Assembly: GCA_905221605.1 (NCBI GenBank)
Contig: CAJNDS010000477.1
Location: 17,501-72,500, forward strand
Origin: Symbiodinium natans
Lineage: Eukaryota; Sar; Dinophyceae; Suessiales; Symbiodiniaceae
Length of the DNA stretch: 55,000 nucleotides
Direction: 5' to 3'
A program made the position numbers and the translations under genes. Positions 7,246 through 16,283 of the stretch are shown one piece after another. Position 1 is the first letter of the stretch, and each line of letters starts with the position of its first letter. The notes beneath the pieces were generated by a model. That model was given only the letters and a program-made list of their open reading frames with translations, searched no databases and had not been told where the DNA came from.

Positions 7246-9869
7246 CTCTCGACAGCACCCGACTCTGGGGAAGCCCTAGGCTGCAACACGCGGGGTTCCG
7301 CGACCAAGAGGTCCGCGAGGGCCTCTTGGATCGAGAGCACACTCGTGCCGGCGCGAGACGCTCGCTCGAGCGTCCTGTCCTGCAACGAATACGCCCCCTT
7401 GTCCAACTTTCTGGCCGAGGCTGCAGCAAGCACGCCGTCGCGGTCTAGGTCGATTTTGGAAATGATTTCCTTCACAGAAACCGCTTCATGGGCCGGACGG
7501 GTCCCTTCTGAAAGCGTGAGCGCTCCGTCCTCGGCGATATATGCAAGCCGCCATTTGACGCGAACCCCGCTGGCGTCGGGGAGATAGCGATGGACGCCGA
7601 CCTGCGCACGGGCCGCATCCACCTGCGTGACCCGTCCTAACCTGCACACCTTCGGGCCTCCACCTACACCCCGATAGGCAATGCGGTCACCAAGGCGGAG
7701 GACGAAGTCCCTCCCGCGCCTGGTCAGCGTGAACTCCACCTGCTTGGCGTCGCCTTGAACCTGCTGCCCTAAGCTGGGGCGAGACGAGCCGTCCCCGCCG
7801 GTTTCATCGTCTTCAAAGACGACCGGCTCGCGGGATTCCGCGCCATCTGCATCCGCAGGAACAAGAATGCAGTCTTCTGCGTGCGCCTCCATCGGGCCGC
7901 GCCGGGCGGAAGAAGTACCCCCCGACTCCATCGACACGGGCTCCAAGGTGAGCCTGTGGCCCTTGACTTCCAACACGCGCCAGGGGCCGGTCAGACCCGG
8001 TTTCCAAGGCACACGCCCCGCCCCCTCTGAACGGGCCCTCGGAGCGTTCCAGACCACTCGGTCGCCTGGTTTAAGGTCCACAGTGCGCCTATGACGGTTT
8101 GCAAGTTTCGCCCGCGCTTCTGAAGACCGCGTCCAGTGCTCTCGGACCGCAGCAGCTAGCTCCGAGAACTGTTTGAACTGGCTCCGAGCCCAATCAGAGA
8201 TGGGTTCAAACTGCAAGGCGTCTCGCAGGACGTCCTTTTCAAGTGGTAGAGCGAGCGACCAGCTCCGCTCTAGGTCCCTCGGGGTATACCCGTGGGGTCC
8301 CGGAGTGTTGTCTATGACGTACTCCGCCACCACGAGCCAATCCGACCAAGCTTCGGAAAGGGAGGCGCCGACTTGTCTGACGACCGCCCCCAGCACCTTT
8401 TGAACTTCTTGGTGGACTCGCTCGTTTGCGCCCAACTCACAAGGCCTCAAGGGCGCGCTAAACCGCCACTCGGTCCCAAGCATCGCGCTGAGTTCTGCCA
8501 TGAGCGCGTTCTTGAACTCTGGCCCTCTGTCCGACCTGATGAGGCTCGGGATCGTCCTGCTGCGAAGCACACAGCGCACGAACGCCCTCCTGACTTCCGC
8601 ATGAGTCAGAGACCTCATCGGCTCGAGGAGGACAGCATGACTGAGGCAATCGAAGTACGTAAGCGAGTACCTATGCCCCTCCCTGTCCTCTCGGTTCGGA
8701 CCCTCACAGTCCACGCTGACTTCCTGCCAGCATGTCTCGGCGCCACACTTGACCGCACGAGCTTCAACCTTCGTCGGTCGAGAGCGGCCTTTAATGCAGG
8801 CGAGACACTTGGCGACCCAGGTCCGCACATCTTTCTCCAAATCGGGCCACCAGACTGCCCTCTCCAGCAGCTTGGTGGTAACCTCGGCAGACCTATGGGC
8901 CCCAAGGACTCCACAGTGGACTGAATTGTAGCAGGCGCGGCGCCAGGTCACCCCATTCGCGCCCGCGGCCCCGTTGGGAACCACTGGGACGACGACGGTT
9001 TGACCCGTCCTGAGGGTCACCTCGCGCTCCAGCAACCCGTCTCCGGATATCGCCATCGGCGGCTCCGGCTTGCGAATCGAGCCCGCCAATGAGGGATCGC
9101 GCCGCTGGCCCTCGTACCACGCCGTACGAAGGGATCCCGTGACCCGGAACTCCGAAATGTTCGCCGCGTCCCTCGCCTCGACCGCAAGCTGTTCGCGACG
9201 ATTTTCGTCCTCCCCCGCGGCCAGGCTCAAAGACGGAACACCGCCCTTAAACTCGACCTTGACCTTGGTTGAGGAATGGTCCCAAATGCACAGGATAGGG
9301 CTATGGCTGACGAGCTCTAGAACCACAGCAGGGCCCTTGTGCTCCTCACCCATAAACGCCAAAACTCTACCCTTCAGCTTGCACTCATTGGCATTCTTTC
9401 CGCGACTGATAGCGCCCGCGGTCCAATGCCCTTCTACGCCCTCATTGGACGCAGAGAATTGAGCAAGGACCCTTGACGCCTGCCGGGTAGAACAGCGGGG
9501 ATCCGAGGCTTCTCCGGTTGCCCGCCAGCCAATGACCTGAGTAACCCTACCCACAAGGGCTATCAGCTTGCCGAAGGAGGGGTCTAAGGCAACCTCTTTG
9601 CCCTTAGACCTCCAGAGCACTTCGCACTGCTCATTCACGACATGTCTGTGGCCGTGCCAGTTCACCACTGACGACCAATGCACGACGATGTCGCCCTGAA
9701 CCGCATCCAGGGGCGAGCAGTTGTGCCCCGCCACCACAGCACCATCTTCTCTAACCACCCATGTGGTCCAGTAAGGCTTCACATCGCCCCACTTGGAAAG
9801 ATCCTTGTGCTGGGAGCCGAGGCTGAGCTTCATGGAGTGGCCCTTCTTCCATATCTTCCCACTCAGCAT
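7158..9869 (-). CDS. Retroelement integrase ORF
   Basis: The ORF has 903 codons from an ATG at 9869. It overlaps the previous ORF by 7 bases (ATGCTGA) in the -1 frame. An HHCC zinc region lies at about 8940-8800 (GAHRSAEV ... WWPDLEKDV ... CLACIKGR). The catalytic core has D in SVDCEGP (about 8710), D in SDRGPEF (about 8530) and E in ANERVHQEV (about 8425), with exactly 35 residues between the last two, the D-D-35-E pattern of retroviral and Ty3-type integrases. A basic GDRVVWNAP ... PGLTGPWRVLEV stretch (about 8065-7955) matches the GPF/Y module. The N-terminal 300 residues and the C-terminal 250 (GRVTQVD ... VKWRLAYI) are not assigned to a known family. All catalytic residues are present. 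The junction with gag-pol could be a -1 frameshift, a small intron or a mutation. Confidence 0.88.
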   Translation of the reverse strand: MLSGKIWKKGHSMKLSLGSQHKDLSKWGDVKPYWTTWVVREDGAVVAGHNCSPLDAVQGDIVVHWSSVVNWHGHRHVVNEQCEVLWRSKGKEVALDPSFGKLIALVGRVTQVIGWRATGEASDPRCSTRQASRVLAQFSASNEGVEGHWTAGAISRGKNANECKLKGRVLAFMGEEHKGPAVVLELVSHSPILCIWDHSSTKVKVEFKGGVPSLSLAAGEDENRREQLAVEARDAANISEFRVTGSLRTAWYEGQRRDPSLAGSIRKPEPPMAISGDGLLEREVTLRTGQTVVVPVVPNGAAGANGVTWRRACYNSVHCGVLGAHRSAEVTTKLLERAVWWPDLEKDVRTWVAKCLACIKGRSRPTKVEARAVKCGAETCWQEVSVDCEGPNREDREGHRYSLTYFDCLSHAVLLEPMRSLTHAEVRRAFVRCVLRSRTIPSLIRSDRGPEFKNALMAELSAMLGTEWRFSAPLRPCELGANERVHQEVQKVLGAVVRQVGASLSEAWSDWLVVAEYVIDNTPGPHGYTPRDLERSWSLALPLEKDVLRDALQFEPISDWARSQFKQFSELAAAVREHWTRSSEARAKLANRHRRTVDLKPGDRVVWNAPRARSEGAGRVPWKPGLTGPWRVLEVKGHRLTLEPVSMESGGTSSARRGPMEAHAEDCILVPADADGAESREPVVFEDDETGGDGSSRPSLGQQVQGDAKQVEFTLTRRGRDFVLRLGDRIAYRGVGGGPKVCRLGRVTQVDAARAQVGVHRYLPDASGVRVKWRLAYIAEDGALTLSEGTRPAHEAVSVKEIISKIDLDRDGVLAAASARKLDKGAYSLQDRTLERASRAGTSVLSIQEALADLLVAEPRVLQPRASPESGAVESWFRQYFLGGLCKASRPTGSPGIWPQEST

Positions 9870-12800
9870 GCCATATGCTGTGGGAACTGGAGCATCCTTG
9901 GGCGATCCAAAGTTGCAAGGACGGAGTTGACCTCTAGGCCCACCTCATGGGCCTCAAGGTCGCCCTCAAGCGGAGGTTCGAGCTCCTCCCGCTCGGCTAT
10001 CTCTACCGAGGTATCGACTGCCTCTTTCTCGATGCAGGCGGGGCAGCGAGAAAACAGGTAGGTCCGCTTGCCGCAGATGCATAGACCCTCATGGTCCCAG
10101 AGGGGTCGTGACGGTTCGTCCAGCACGTCCAGCATCCCTCTAATGCTAGCATCATCGATGGAACGAACCGCGTCCAACCTCAAGGACCGCAGAACTTCCG
10201 CCCCCAATGCCTGCTTCCCTACGATCCCAAAACCTCGCAGGGGAGGCTCCGGAAAATCCTTCTTGAGTTCCGGACAAGCCTCGGCCACTTCCAAGTGGCC
10301 TTGCTGCGTGCGCCAAAGGCGTGGCCGCACCGCCCAGATAGCCTTGATGCCTGCCCAAGTCTCTCCTACAGCCCTAGCTTCTTTGCGCTGCAGGTTCCTT
10401 GCTTGGAGCGTGAGCTCAACAACCAAAGGCCACCTAAGGACGGCTGTGACCAGCCCGCCTTGTCCAAGTCCTACGAGGAACTGCGGACGAAACCCCGAAG
10501 CTTCCCTAAGAACCTTGGCACATGAAGTAAGCAAGTCGACCCTGATCCGCTTGATCTTCTTGGTCCCTGCGAGCCTGCCGGCCCCGCAATCGAAATGCGA
10601 GGCAAGCCCGTCGGTATCCTCAAACGGACCCCAACAACCCCTGACAGCCACAGAAACTCCAGGGAGGCTCGCTTGGAAGACGCGCCTGATTTCCGTCAGC
10701 TCTGCGTCCTGCTCTTTCCAACGCGCGTAGTCAAAGACAACCATGACGCGCACCGGGAGGGCTGCGGCGACGCACATCGGCACAGCCGCGGCCTGGACAC
10801 GGCCCGCAGGCTCTGGGACGGCGTCGTTGCCGACCGCCCAGGGCACGGGTCCGTCACCCTCAGTACCCTCTCCGAGGTACTGGTCCAGGTCGAATCCTCG
10901 GAGTTGGCCCGAAAGGCCCTCGAGGTCTTTCGTCCTCGCCGCAAGGAGCGCATCCCGATCTTTGGGATTGCGGCTAAAACTGTCACCCAGCGTCGCTGAG
11001 CGACCGCTAAGGCTCCTTATTTCGGACCCATCCATAAGGATTTCTGCAACCCACCGGACGAGCTTCGGATCCATTCCGATGTCCGATGTTTGCGCTCGGG
11101 TAAGGTTGGCATGATCTGTCCAACACAGAGTCCGAATAGAGCCAAACATGCGGCGCGTCGCCCGCTTTACCTCGAGCTGAGCGAACGCTTCCTGTATCAA
11201 GGGCGGCCAGTTCTGTTGCGCGGGGGTCAAGCTCTTTGAGTGCGTCATAAGCACCTTGAGCTGACTCAAGTCACGCGTCATCTGCACGACGCTGCCCCCT
11301 ACCGCGATGCCCGACGCATCCGCGATCTGCTCAAGGGGACATGACCCATCCGCAGCAGAGGCCTCGTCGAAGGTAGCCAAATTGATGCGATTCTGCATCA
11401 TGCGCTTAATCGCTTTAAAGGCTTTGCAACCCTCGGTGGCGGCTGAGCCCAGCCCGCCTTCAGGAAAGACGGCGCCTGGCTTCTGCCACTGCCCTAAAAT
11501 CTTGGCTGCGTGCCCATACTCAACAGGCAGGTAGCCGCGCAACCAGTTTGCGCAACCCAAAAATTGCTGAATGTGAAGCTTCTCCCAGAGCGGGGGAAAG
11601 TCAATCACCGCCTGACAACGCTCTTCGTCAGGCGAACTCCCGTCCCGCCCAATGTTGTGTCCCAGGAGCTTGCCTTTGGAGACACAAACTTCGGCCTTGC
11701 TGATTCCAAAGGAGAACCCAAACAAGATTGACTTATCTAGGAAACCCTCTAAGGAAACGAGGTGGTCGAGGAGGTGCGGGCACGCTTTAGGGTGCCGGGC
11801 GCGCATATCTGCCGCGAGCTTCTCATAATAGTAGTCCGTTGGAGGCTCTTCGATCATCTTCTCGATGTCCCAGCTCTCCACAATATGATAGTTCGTGCAG
11901 CGCGCCGTATCGACCGCGTCTGCTGGGCGCACAGCGTCACTTGCGCCTCTCCCAGCAGTGGCCGATCCCTCACGCCAGCCAGCCCAGCGTGGCCCCTTGC
12001 GCGTCCTAAAGACCGCGAGGCGTTCGGTGACTGGAACCTCATCGCTGCACGCAACGCTTTCCGCCGCACGCAAATCCCTCGTGTCCCAGAGACGCCACGC
12101 CTCACCTACGCGCTGAAGCAAGCACGTTTCGTAAGGCGCCTTCTCGACCGCCAGAGTCCCGAGGTCCTTCTGCGCAGGGCGCCTACCCCACACAGACGCG
12201 TAACCACCCGGCGCCTCCCACCAGCTGTCGACGCTTGGAAGGTGGTCCAAGCAAGTAAGCACTCCAGGCTCCTCAACAGGGCGCCCAACCGGGCCGCTCC
12301 CGCCCCACACCGAAGCGAGAACAGTCACCGCAGCAAGGACCGATAGCACACCGATCCTGGCGCCGGTACGCAGCCGCCCAAAGGACCGCGCACACGAGGA
12401 ACAACCTTGGAAGCTTCTTGCCGCGGCCCTGGACGCGGACCCGCAAGCAAAGCACGGGTCGTGGTCAACCGAGGCAACGGCGACCCCACAATCCGCACAT
12501 GCCTGCGGAGACGGCTCCGACTCGAAAACCGTCTCAACCGCGCCACAACCACAGGCCGCAGTGCTTACGAGGCCGGAACGCACTTCCGCAACAACCTCGC
12601 CCGGCTGGAGAGAGTGATCACACTCTTGGGCTGCGAGCAACACAAACCCCTTTCCCTCTCCTGTGGGCCAAAGGCCTGGTACGGCCTCGACCCCGCACTC
12701 CACCGGAAGCACTACCTCGGACAGGGATCCCTCTGCGGAGACTCCTTGCTCCCGCACGACAGGCACCAGCACCCCGTCGCCTGGCGAGAGCTCGAGAGGC

Positions 12801-15664
12801 CCTTCCCCGTCGTAGCGGAGGAGCTCCCGACTTCCGCCCCCAGGCTCGGTGCATGACGCGTCGTCCAGGCTCGACAACCGCGCTTCGAAGGCGTAGGCCC
12901 TGTCCTTCCGGGTCTTGCTGTGATCCTCGCACCTGGGCATTCTGATTCCCAGCGTGTCGAGGACGTGAAAGTCGGGACCCGGCCTGAAGCCCAGGCCCAT
13001 CCTTCCGGCGCAGTCCAACGCTCTGCCGCCGAGGATCAGTCCGTGCCAATCGGACGTTCCCCTAGCTGCGATTTTGCATCGCACGAAAATTTCAGTATTG
13101 GGGCGACAGTCGTCCGCCGTCCTGCCTTCCAGCAGCGTGACGCGCAAGACTGCTGCCCCCTTCAGCGGAACGGGGGCTCCCGAAGCAATGCCATGCACAT
13201 ATTCGGGGTGGACCCACTTCTCGAGTCTCACGACCGGGAAGCCGGGATCTTCGGTGCCGATCCCCAGCTCTGCAGCCCGGTTCATCATGCCCACCACGAG
13301 TTCCTCGGTCACGTGGTTTGCGCCGGCGCATCCGTCGAGCATGCACTCGACCTTACGGTCGAGCACCTGGACTACCGTTCTGTACTGGTAGCCTCCTGGC
13401 TCGTTGTCCGCCAGGTTCCACCAGTCCTTCGGCAGATCGTCCAGGGTGGCGAACTTGTCCCGCCCGCCCTTGCTCAACGGAAGCGCGTGCTGCTGCACCG
13501 CGGCGCGTCCTGCGGCTCCTGAGACGCCTGCCTGGACGCCTGAGCTGCCTATCTGGACACTGAACGCGGCGAAGGGGTTGGACATGGAAGCGCCGGAGGG
13601 CGCGGCCCAGTTGGCAGGCAAGGCCGGCGTCCCTCCCGAGGTCGTCAGGTTGTGGACCATGTCGCAGCTGGCTCCTTTCTTGCACGACCCATTCTTGGAG
13701 AAAAAGGGGCAAACAGTGCCTGGTGGCTTTGCCGCGCCTTTGGCCGCAGCCTTAGGCTTAGCGCTGGCCTTTGCCTTGCCACCTCCCTTCCCTTTGCCCT
13801 TGCCTTTCGCCGTGGCAAAGGTTTGGTCACCCTTCTTGGCCGCGAGAGCTTTTCTGCGAAGCTCCTTGTCGTGGCTGTACGGGCAGGCATCCCCTTTCGG
13901 GCAATTCCCGTGAAAGTGGAAGCAGATCTTCTTGTCCGCTCCTTTGCCAGCTCCCTTCGACGCAGCGGCAAACGTGTGATCCGCGCCAGCCTTGGCCGCG
14001 GCAGCTGCTCCCTTCGCAGCAGCCTTAGCGGCGGCCTTGAGGCTCCGAATCTCCTTCTGAGCCTCGGCTAGCGCGACCGACGGGTCCGCGCTTGGAGAGC
14101 CGGTCGTGGAGTACACAGCCTCAAACAAAGGCTCGAATTGGTGGCCTGTGAGCTTGCCCTTAGCGAGGGAGGCATGCTCACCATCCACGCGGACTTCTCT
14201 TTCCTCCCGCGATTCCCCGAACATCAAGTGCTTGTTCTTGATGCGGTCGTACACTGCCTGTGGGTCGGAGAGAACCTCTCCCGACTTCCACGCTGCGCGG
14301 TAGGCGTTCGTGTACGTCTTCATGCGCGAGCCGCGGCAGCGCCCGCGTAGCGCTAGCAGCTTCTCGCGCGCACTCATACCGCGACAGTTGTTGGCGAGCG
14401 CGCAGACGTCCTCGAACTCCTCGTAGAACAGGACAACGTCTCGCGCGTCCGACTTGTCGTCGGTCAGCGTCGGCCACGTGAGGTCAGTTTTGACCGTCGT
14501 TATGGAGCTTTGCCCGCCCCTCTGCGCTAACGCTTCTTTCAGCGCTTCAGTTTGGGCGGCGAGTGCGGCGGCGAAATCGCCCGCCGGGTTTTGGGACCCG
14601 GTCTGCGAACCTCCGCCGTCTGAACCTCGCTTCAGGGCTTCTATCTCCATCTCCAGCGCCGCGAGCTTTGCGCGCAAAGGGGAATCGCCGTCCGTCGCGC
14701 CCAGGTCACGGGCCGCGGAAGGACCACCTGCAACCTCGGCAGTGTGCAAACCTCCACGGTCCAAACCTACCCCCAACCCACTTGCAGTCGCAGGCTGCGG
14801 GAGCCCTGGGGAACGCGGCCCCACGGCTTCAACTGGCACATCGGACGGGGAGCTCCAAACCTTCTCTTGGCTCGAGCTTTCTTTTCCCCCTAGCGCGAGG
14901 ATAAGCTCCCCGATGCATTGGATTTCACGCTGAATCTCCTCTGCGTCTTCGGGGTCCTCGCCACCGCGCAAAGCCGCGACCGAGAACCGGGTCCGCAGCC
15001 GACGGACCATCTTTGTCGGATGCCAGTCCCCGCCTATCTTCGAGAACTCATCCGCAAGGAGGGTGGCTTTGGTGCTCAAGGCGTCAAGGTCACGGGAGCT
15101 CACCGTGACTCCATGCGCTTTGAGCGCGAGGACAATCCGCGAAACGCGCGTCAAGTAGTCCGCGACCGGTTCCTGGTCTGGACGGAAAATCGCGCGCAGC
15201 TCCGCCTGCAAGCCCTCTGCGGTGCCTGGCACTGAACCTGCTGTCGACGGCGGACCGGACGGTCCCGCCGGGCGGGACCCTGGTGCCGTAGCAGGGACAT
15301 AGGCAGCACCGGTAGGGACCATGGCCAGCTCCCTAGCCGCGGCGCTGACGTCCACCCGCGGCGGACTGTCGCCTCCAGCGCCCGAGGCCTCAGGGACTAG
15401 CTCAGAGTCCTCTTCTTCTTCCTCTTCCTCCTCGTCCTCGCCTTCGGCGTCGTGGAGGAACTTCATGACCTTTCGCCAGAGAGCCGCCTCCTGCTCTGGC
15501 GTTGTGCTAACCCCATCCCGCTTGGACAACGGACGACTGCCGGTCTCCCTACGCCACTTAAGCCAAGCGACGTAGCTCATCCGCTCGGGATAGGGAACGT
15601 CACCACCCTCGATCGCTTCGAGGAGGGTGACGCCCTCGGCCTGACCTGCAACCTCTGCGGACAT
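9863..15664 (-). CDS. Retroelement polyprotein, first ORF: gag - protease - RT C-half - RNase H
   Basis: The frame is open from 15751, but its first codon there is GTG. The first ATG is at 15664, just after a 42-bp leader repeat, and I take it as the start (1933 codons). Domains by position: acidic Glu-run linker near 15420; gag capsid-like region about 14490-14120; CCCH finger C-x6-C-x5-C-x3-H at about 13930-13885; second finger C-x8-C-x5-C-x3-H at about 13712-13650; aspartic-protease-like MLDGCAGANHV near 13340, with ILGGRALD near 13030; Cys-rich ribbons about 12540-12390; a membrane segment (VLSVLAAVTVLASVW) near 12330; RT thumb/connection (LLGHNI, FLGCANWLRGYLP) about 11900-11530; RNase H (DASGIAVGG near 11315, WTDHANL near 11110). 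A C-terminal alpha/beta-like region and a CxC...CxxC ribbon follow. RT fingers and palm are missing here and lie about 5 kb downstream. Family assignment is firm; activity is unknown. Confidence 0.85.
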   Translation of the reverse strand: MSAEVAGQAEGVTLLEAIEGGDVPYPERMSYVAWLKWRRETGSRPLSKRDGVSTTPEQEAALWRKVMKFLHDAEGEDEEEEEEEEDSELVPEASGAGGDSPPRVDVSAAARELAMVPTGAAYVPATAPGSRPAGPSGPPSTAGSVPGTAEGLQAELRAIFRPDQEPVADYLTRVSRIVLALKAHGVTVSSRDLDALSTKATLLADEFSKIGGDWHPTKMVRRLRTRFSVAALRGGEDPEDAEEIQREIQCIGELILALGGKESSSQEKVWSSPSDVPVEAVGPRSPGLPQPATASGLGVGLDRGGLHTAEVAGGPSAARDLGATDGDSPLRAKLAALEMEIEALKRGSDGGGSQTGSQNPAGDFAAALAAQTEALKEALAQRGGQSSITTVKTDLTWPTLTDDKSDARDVVLFYEEFEDVCALANNCRGMSAREKLLALRGRCRGSRMKTYTNAYRAAWKSGEVLSDPQAVYDRIKNKHLMFGESREEREVRVDGEHASLAKGKLTGHQFEPLFEAVYSTTGSPSADPSVALAEAQKEIRSLKAAAKAAAKGAAAAAKAGADHTFAAASKGAGKGADKKICFHFHGNCPKGDACPYSHDKELRRKALAAKKGDQTFATAKGKGKGKGGGKAKASAKPKAAAKGAAKPPGTVCPFFSKNGSCKKGASCDMVHNLTTSGGTPALPANWAAPSGASMSNPFAAFSVQIGSSGVQAGVSGAAGRAAVQQHALPLSKGGRDKFATLDDLPKDWWNLADNEPGGYQYRTVVQVLDRKVECMLDGCAGANHVTEELVVGMMNRAAELGIGTEDPGFPVVRLEKWVHPEYVHGIASGAPVPLKGAAVLRVTLLEGRTADDCRPNTEIFVRCKIAARGTSDWHGLILGGRALDCAGRMGLGFRPGPDFHVLDTLGIRMPRCEDHSKTRKDRAYAFEARLSSLDDASCTEPGGGSRELLRYDGEGPLELSPGDGVLVPVVREQGVSAEGSLSEVVLPVECGVEAVPGLWPTGEGKGFVLLAAQECDHSLQPGEVVAEVRSGLVSTAACGCGAVETVFESEPSPQACADCGVAVASVDHDPCFACGSASRAAARSFQGCSSCARSFGRLRTGARIGVLSVLAAVTVLASVWGGSGPVGRPVEEPGVLTCLDHLPSVDSWWEAPGGYASVWGRRPAQKDLGTLAVEKAPYETCLLQRVGEAWRLWDTRDLRAAESVACSDEVPVTERLAVFRTRKGPRWAGWREGSATAGRGASDAVRPADAVDTARCTNYHIVESWDIEKMIEEPPTDYYYEKLAADMRARHPKACPHLLDHLVSLEGFLDKSILFGFSFGISKAEVCVSKGKLLGHNIGRDGSSPDEERCQAVIDFPPLWEKLHIQQFLGCANWLRGYLPVEYGHAAKILGQWQKPGAVFPEGGLGSAATEGCKAFKAIKRMMQNRINLATFDEASAADGSCPLEQIADASGIAVGGSVVQMTRDLSQLKVLMTHSKSLTPAQQNWPPLIQEAFAQLEVKRATRRMFGSIRTLCWTDHANLTRAQTSDIGMDPKLVRWVAEILMDGSEIRSLSGRSATLGDSFSRNPKDRDALLAARTKDLEGLSGQLRGFDLDQYLGEGTEGDGPVPWAVGNDAVPEPAGRVQAAAVPMCVAAALPVRVMVVFDYARWKEQDAELTEIRRVFQASLPGVSVAVRGCWGPFEDTDGLASHFDCGAGRLAGTKKIKRIRVDLLTSCAKVLREASGFRPQFLVGLGQGGLVTAVLRWPLVVELTLQARNLQRKEARAVGETWAGIKAIWAVRPRLWRTQQGHLEVAEACPELKKDFPEPPLRGFGIVGKQALGAEVLRSLRLDAVRSIDDASIRGMLDVLDEPSRPLWDHEGLCICGKRTYLFSRCPACIEKEAVDTSVEIAEREELEPPLEGDLEAHEVGLEVNSVLATLDRPRMLQFPQHMAC

Positions 15665-15748
15665 CGCCGCGCCTTGGTTAGCAGGCCGCAGGCGTGGCAC
15701 ACGAAGCGCCGCGCCTTGGTTAACAGGCCGCAAGCGTGGCACACAGTC
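15665..15748 (-). repeat. 42-bp tandem duplication just upstream of the gag ATG
   Basis: Two copies of a 42-base unit (CGCCGCGCCTTGGTTA...) begin at 15665 and 15707, differing at only a few positions. The unit is a multiple of three and keeps the frame open. The ATG at 15664 directly abuts the array, so the repeat sits in the 5' leader or adds an N-terminal extension from a non-ATG codon. Confidence 0.8.
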
Positions 15749-15751
15749 CAC

Positions 15752-16029
15752 GCGTCCAGGTCACGGACCGCGACAGACAAGCAAAGCAATGCTTGCCCAC
15801 TCGGGCCGTAGGCACAAGAGCTGTACGTTTCCCAGAACAGCCCCCAATTGTGAAGTCGACCAGCACTGGACTTGCACTAAGCCAATGCAATCACAGCCCG
15901 GTCACGCTGTTTTACGACTTCGCGAGTTCAAGCACTTGTGCAGCTACGCCTGAGTGCGTCCGGTCGGACCGCACAGCAACCTAAGAGCTACTGTACGAAA
16001 CTACCGTGCTCAAAGGCACAAGCTCGGTA
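15752..16029. other. Retroelement 5' leader region, no gene seen
   Basis: This stretch lies between the gag frame and the spliced-leader relic. It holds one more copy of the 20-base GC-rich motif at its left end (15752-15771) and otherwise nothing I can recognise. No long terminal repeat shared with the left edge of the window was found by eye. Confidence 0.4.
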
Positions 16030-16048
16030 CTTGAGCCAAAACATTGGC
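16030..16048 (-). other. Relict dinoflagellate spliced-leader sequence
   Basis: The plus strand carries CTTGAGCCAAAA at 16030-16041, the exact complement of the last 12 bases of the dinoflagellate spliced leader (ending TTTTGGCTCAAG). A 3-base insertion and TGGC, complement of the leader's GCCA, follow. It lies on the same strand as the retroelement and about 370 bases 5' of its ATG. Spliced leaders in genomic DNA are known signs of reverse-transcribed, reintegrated trans-spliced mRNA. Confidence 0.65.
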
Positions 16049-16148
16049 ATTGATGCGAATTGCAAAACTCTACATGCAAAGGAAAACTACTACAGTACTG
16101 GCCCTGGCAGCTTTGCACATGCAGCGTGCGTGCATAGACCTGCTCACA

Positions 16149-16213
<65 letters not shown>

Positions 16214-16214
16214 T

Positions 16215-16282
<68 letters not shown>
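16149..16282 (+). repeat. (CTA)n microsatellite
   Basis: Almost perfect CTA trinucleotide run of about 45 units, with one interruption (CTATTA) near 16212. It opens a three-part expansion of nearly 800 bases in which every sub-block keeps a period that is a multiple of three. Confidence 0.95.

Positions 16283-16283
<1 letters not shown>

Noticed and set aside
9863-9869. ATGCTGA stop-start overlap as in bacterial operons
   Set aside because: The content and introns elsewhere show a eukaryotic genome. The overlap is better read as a frameshift, intron or mutation site.
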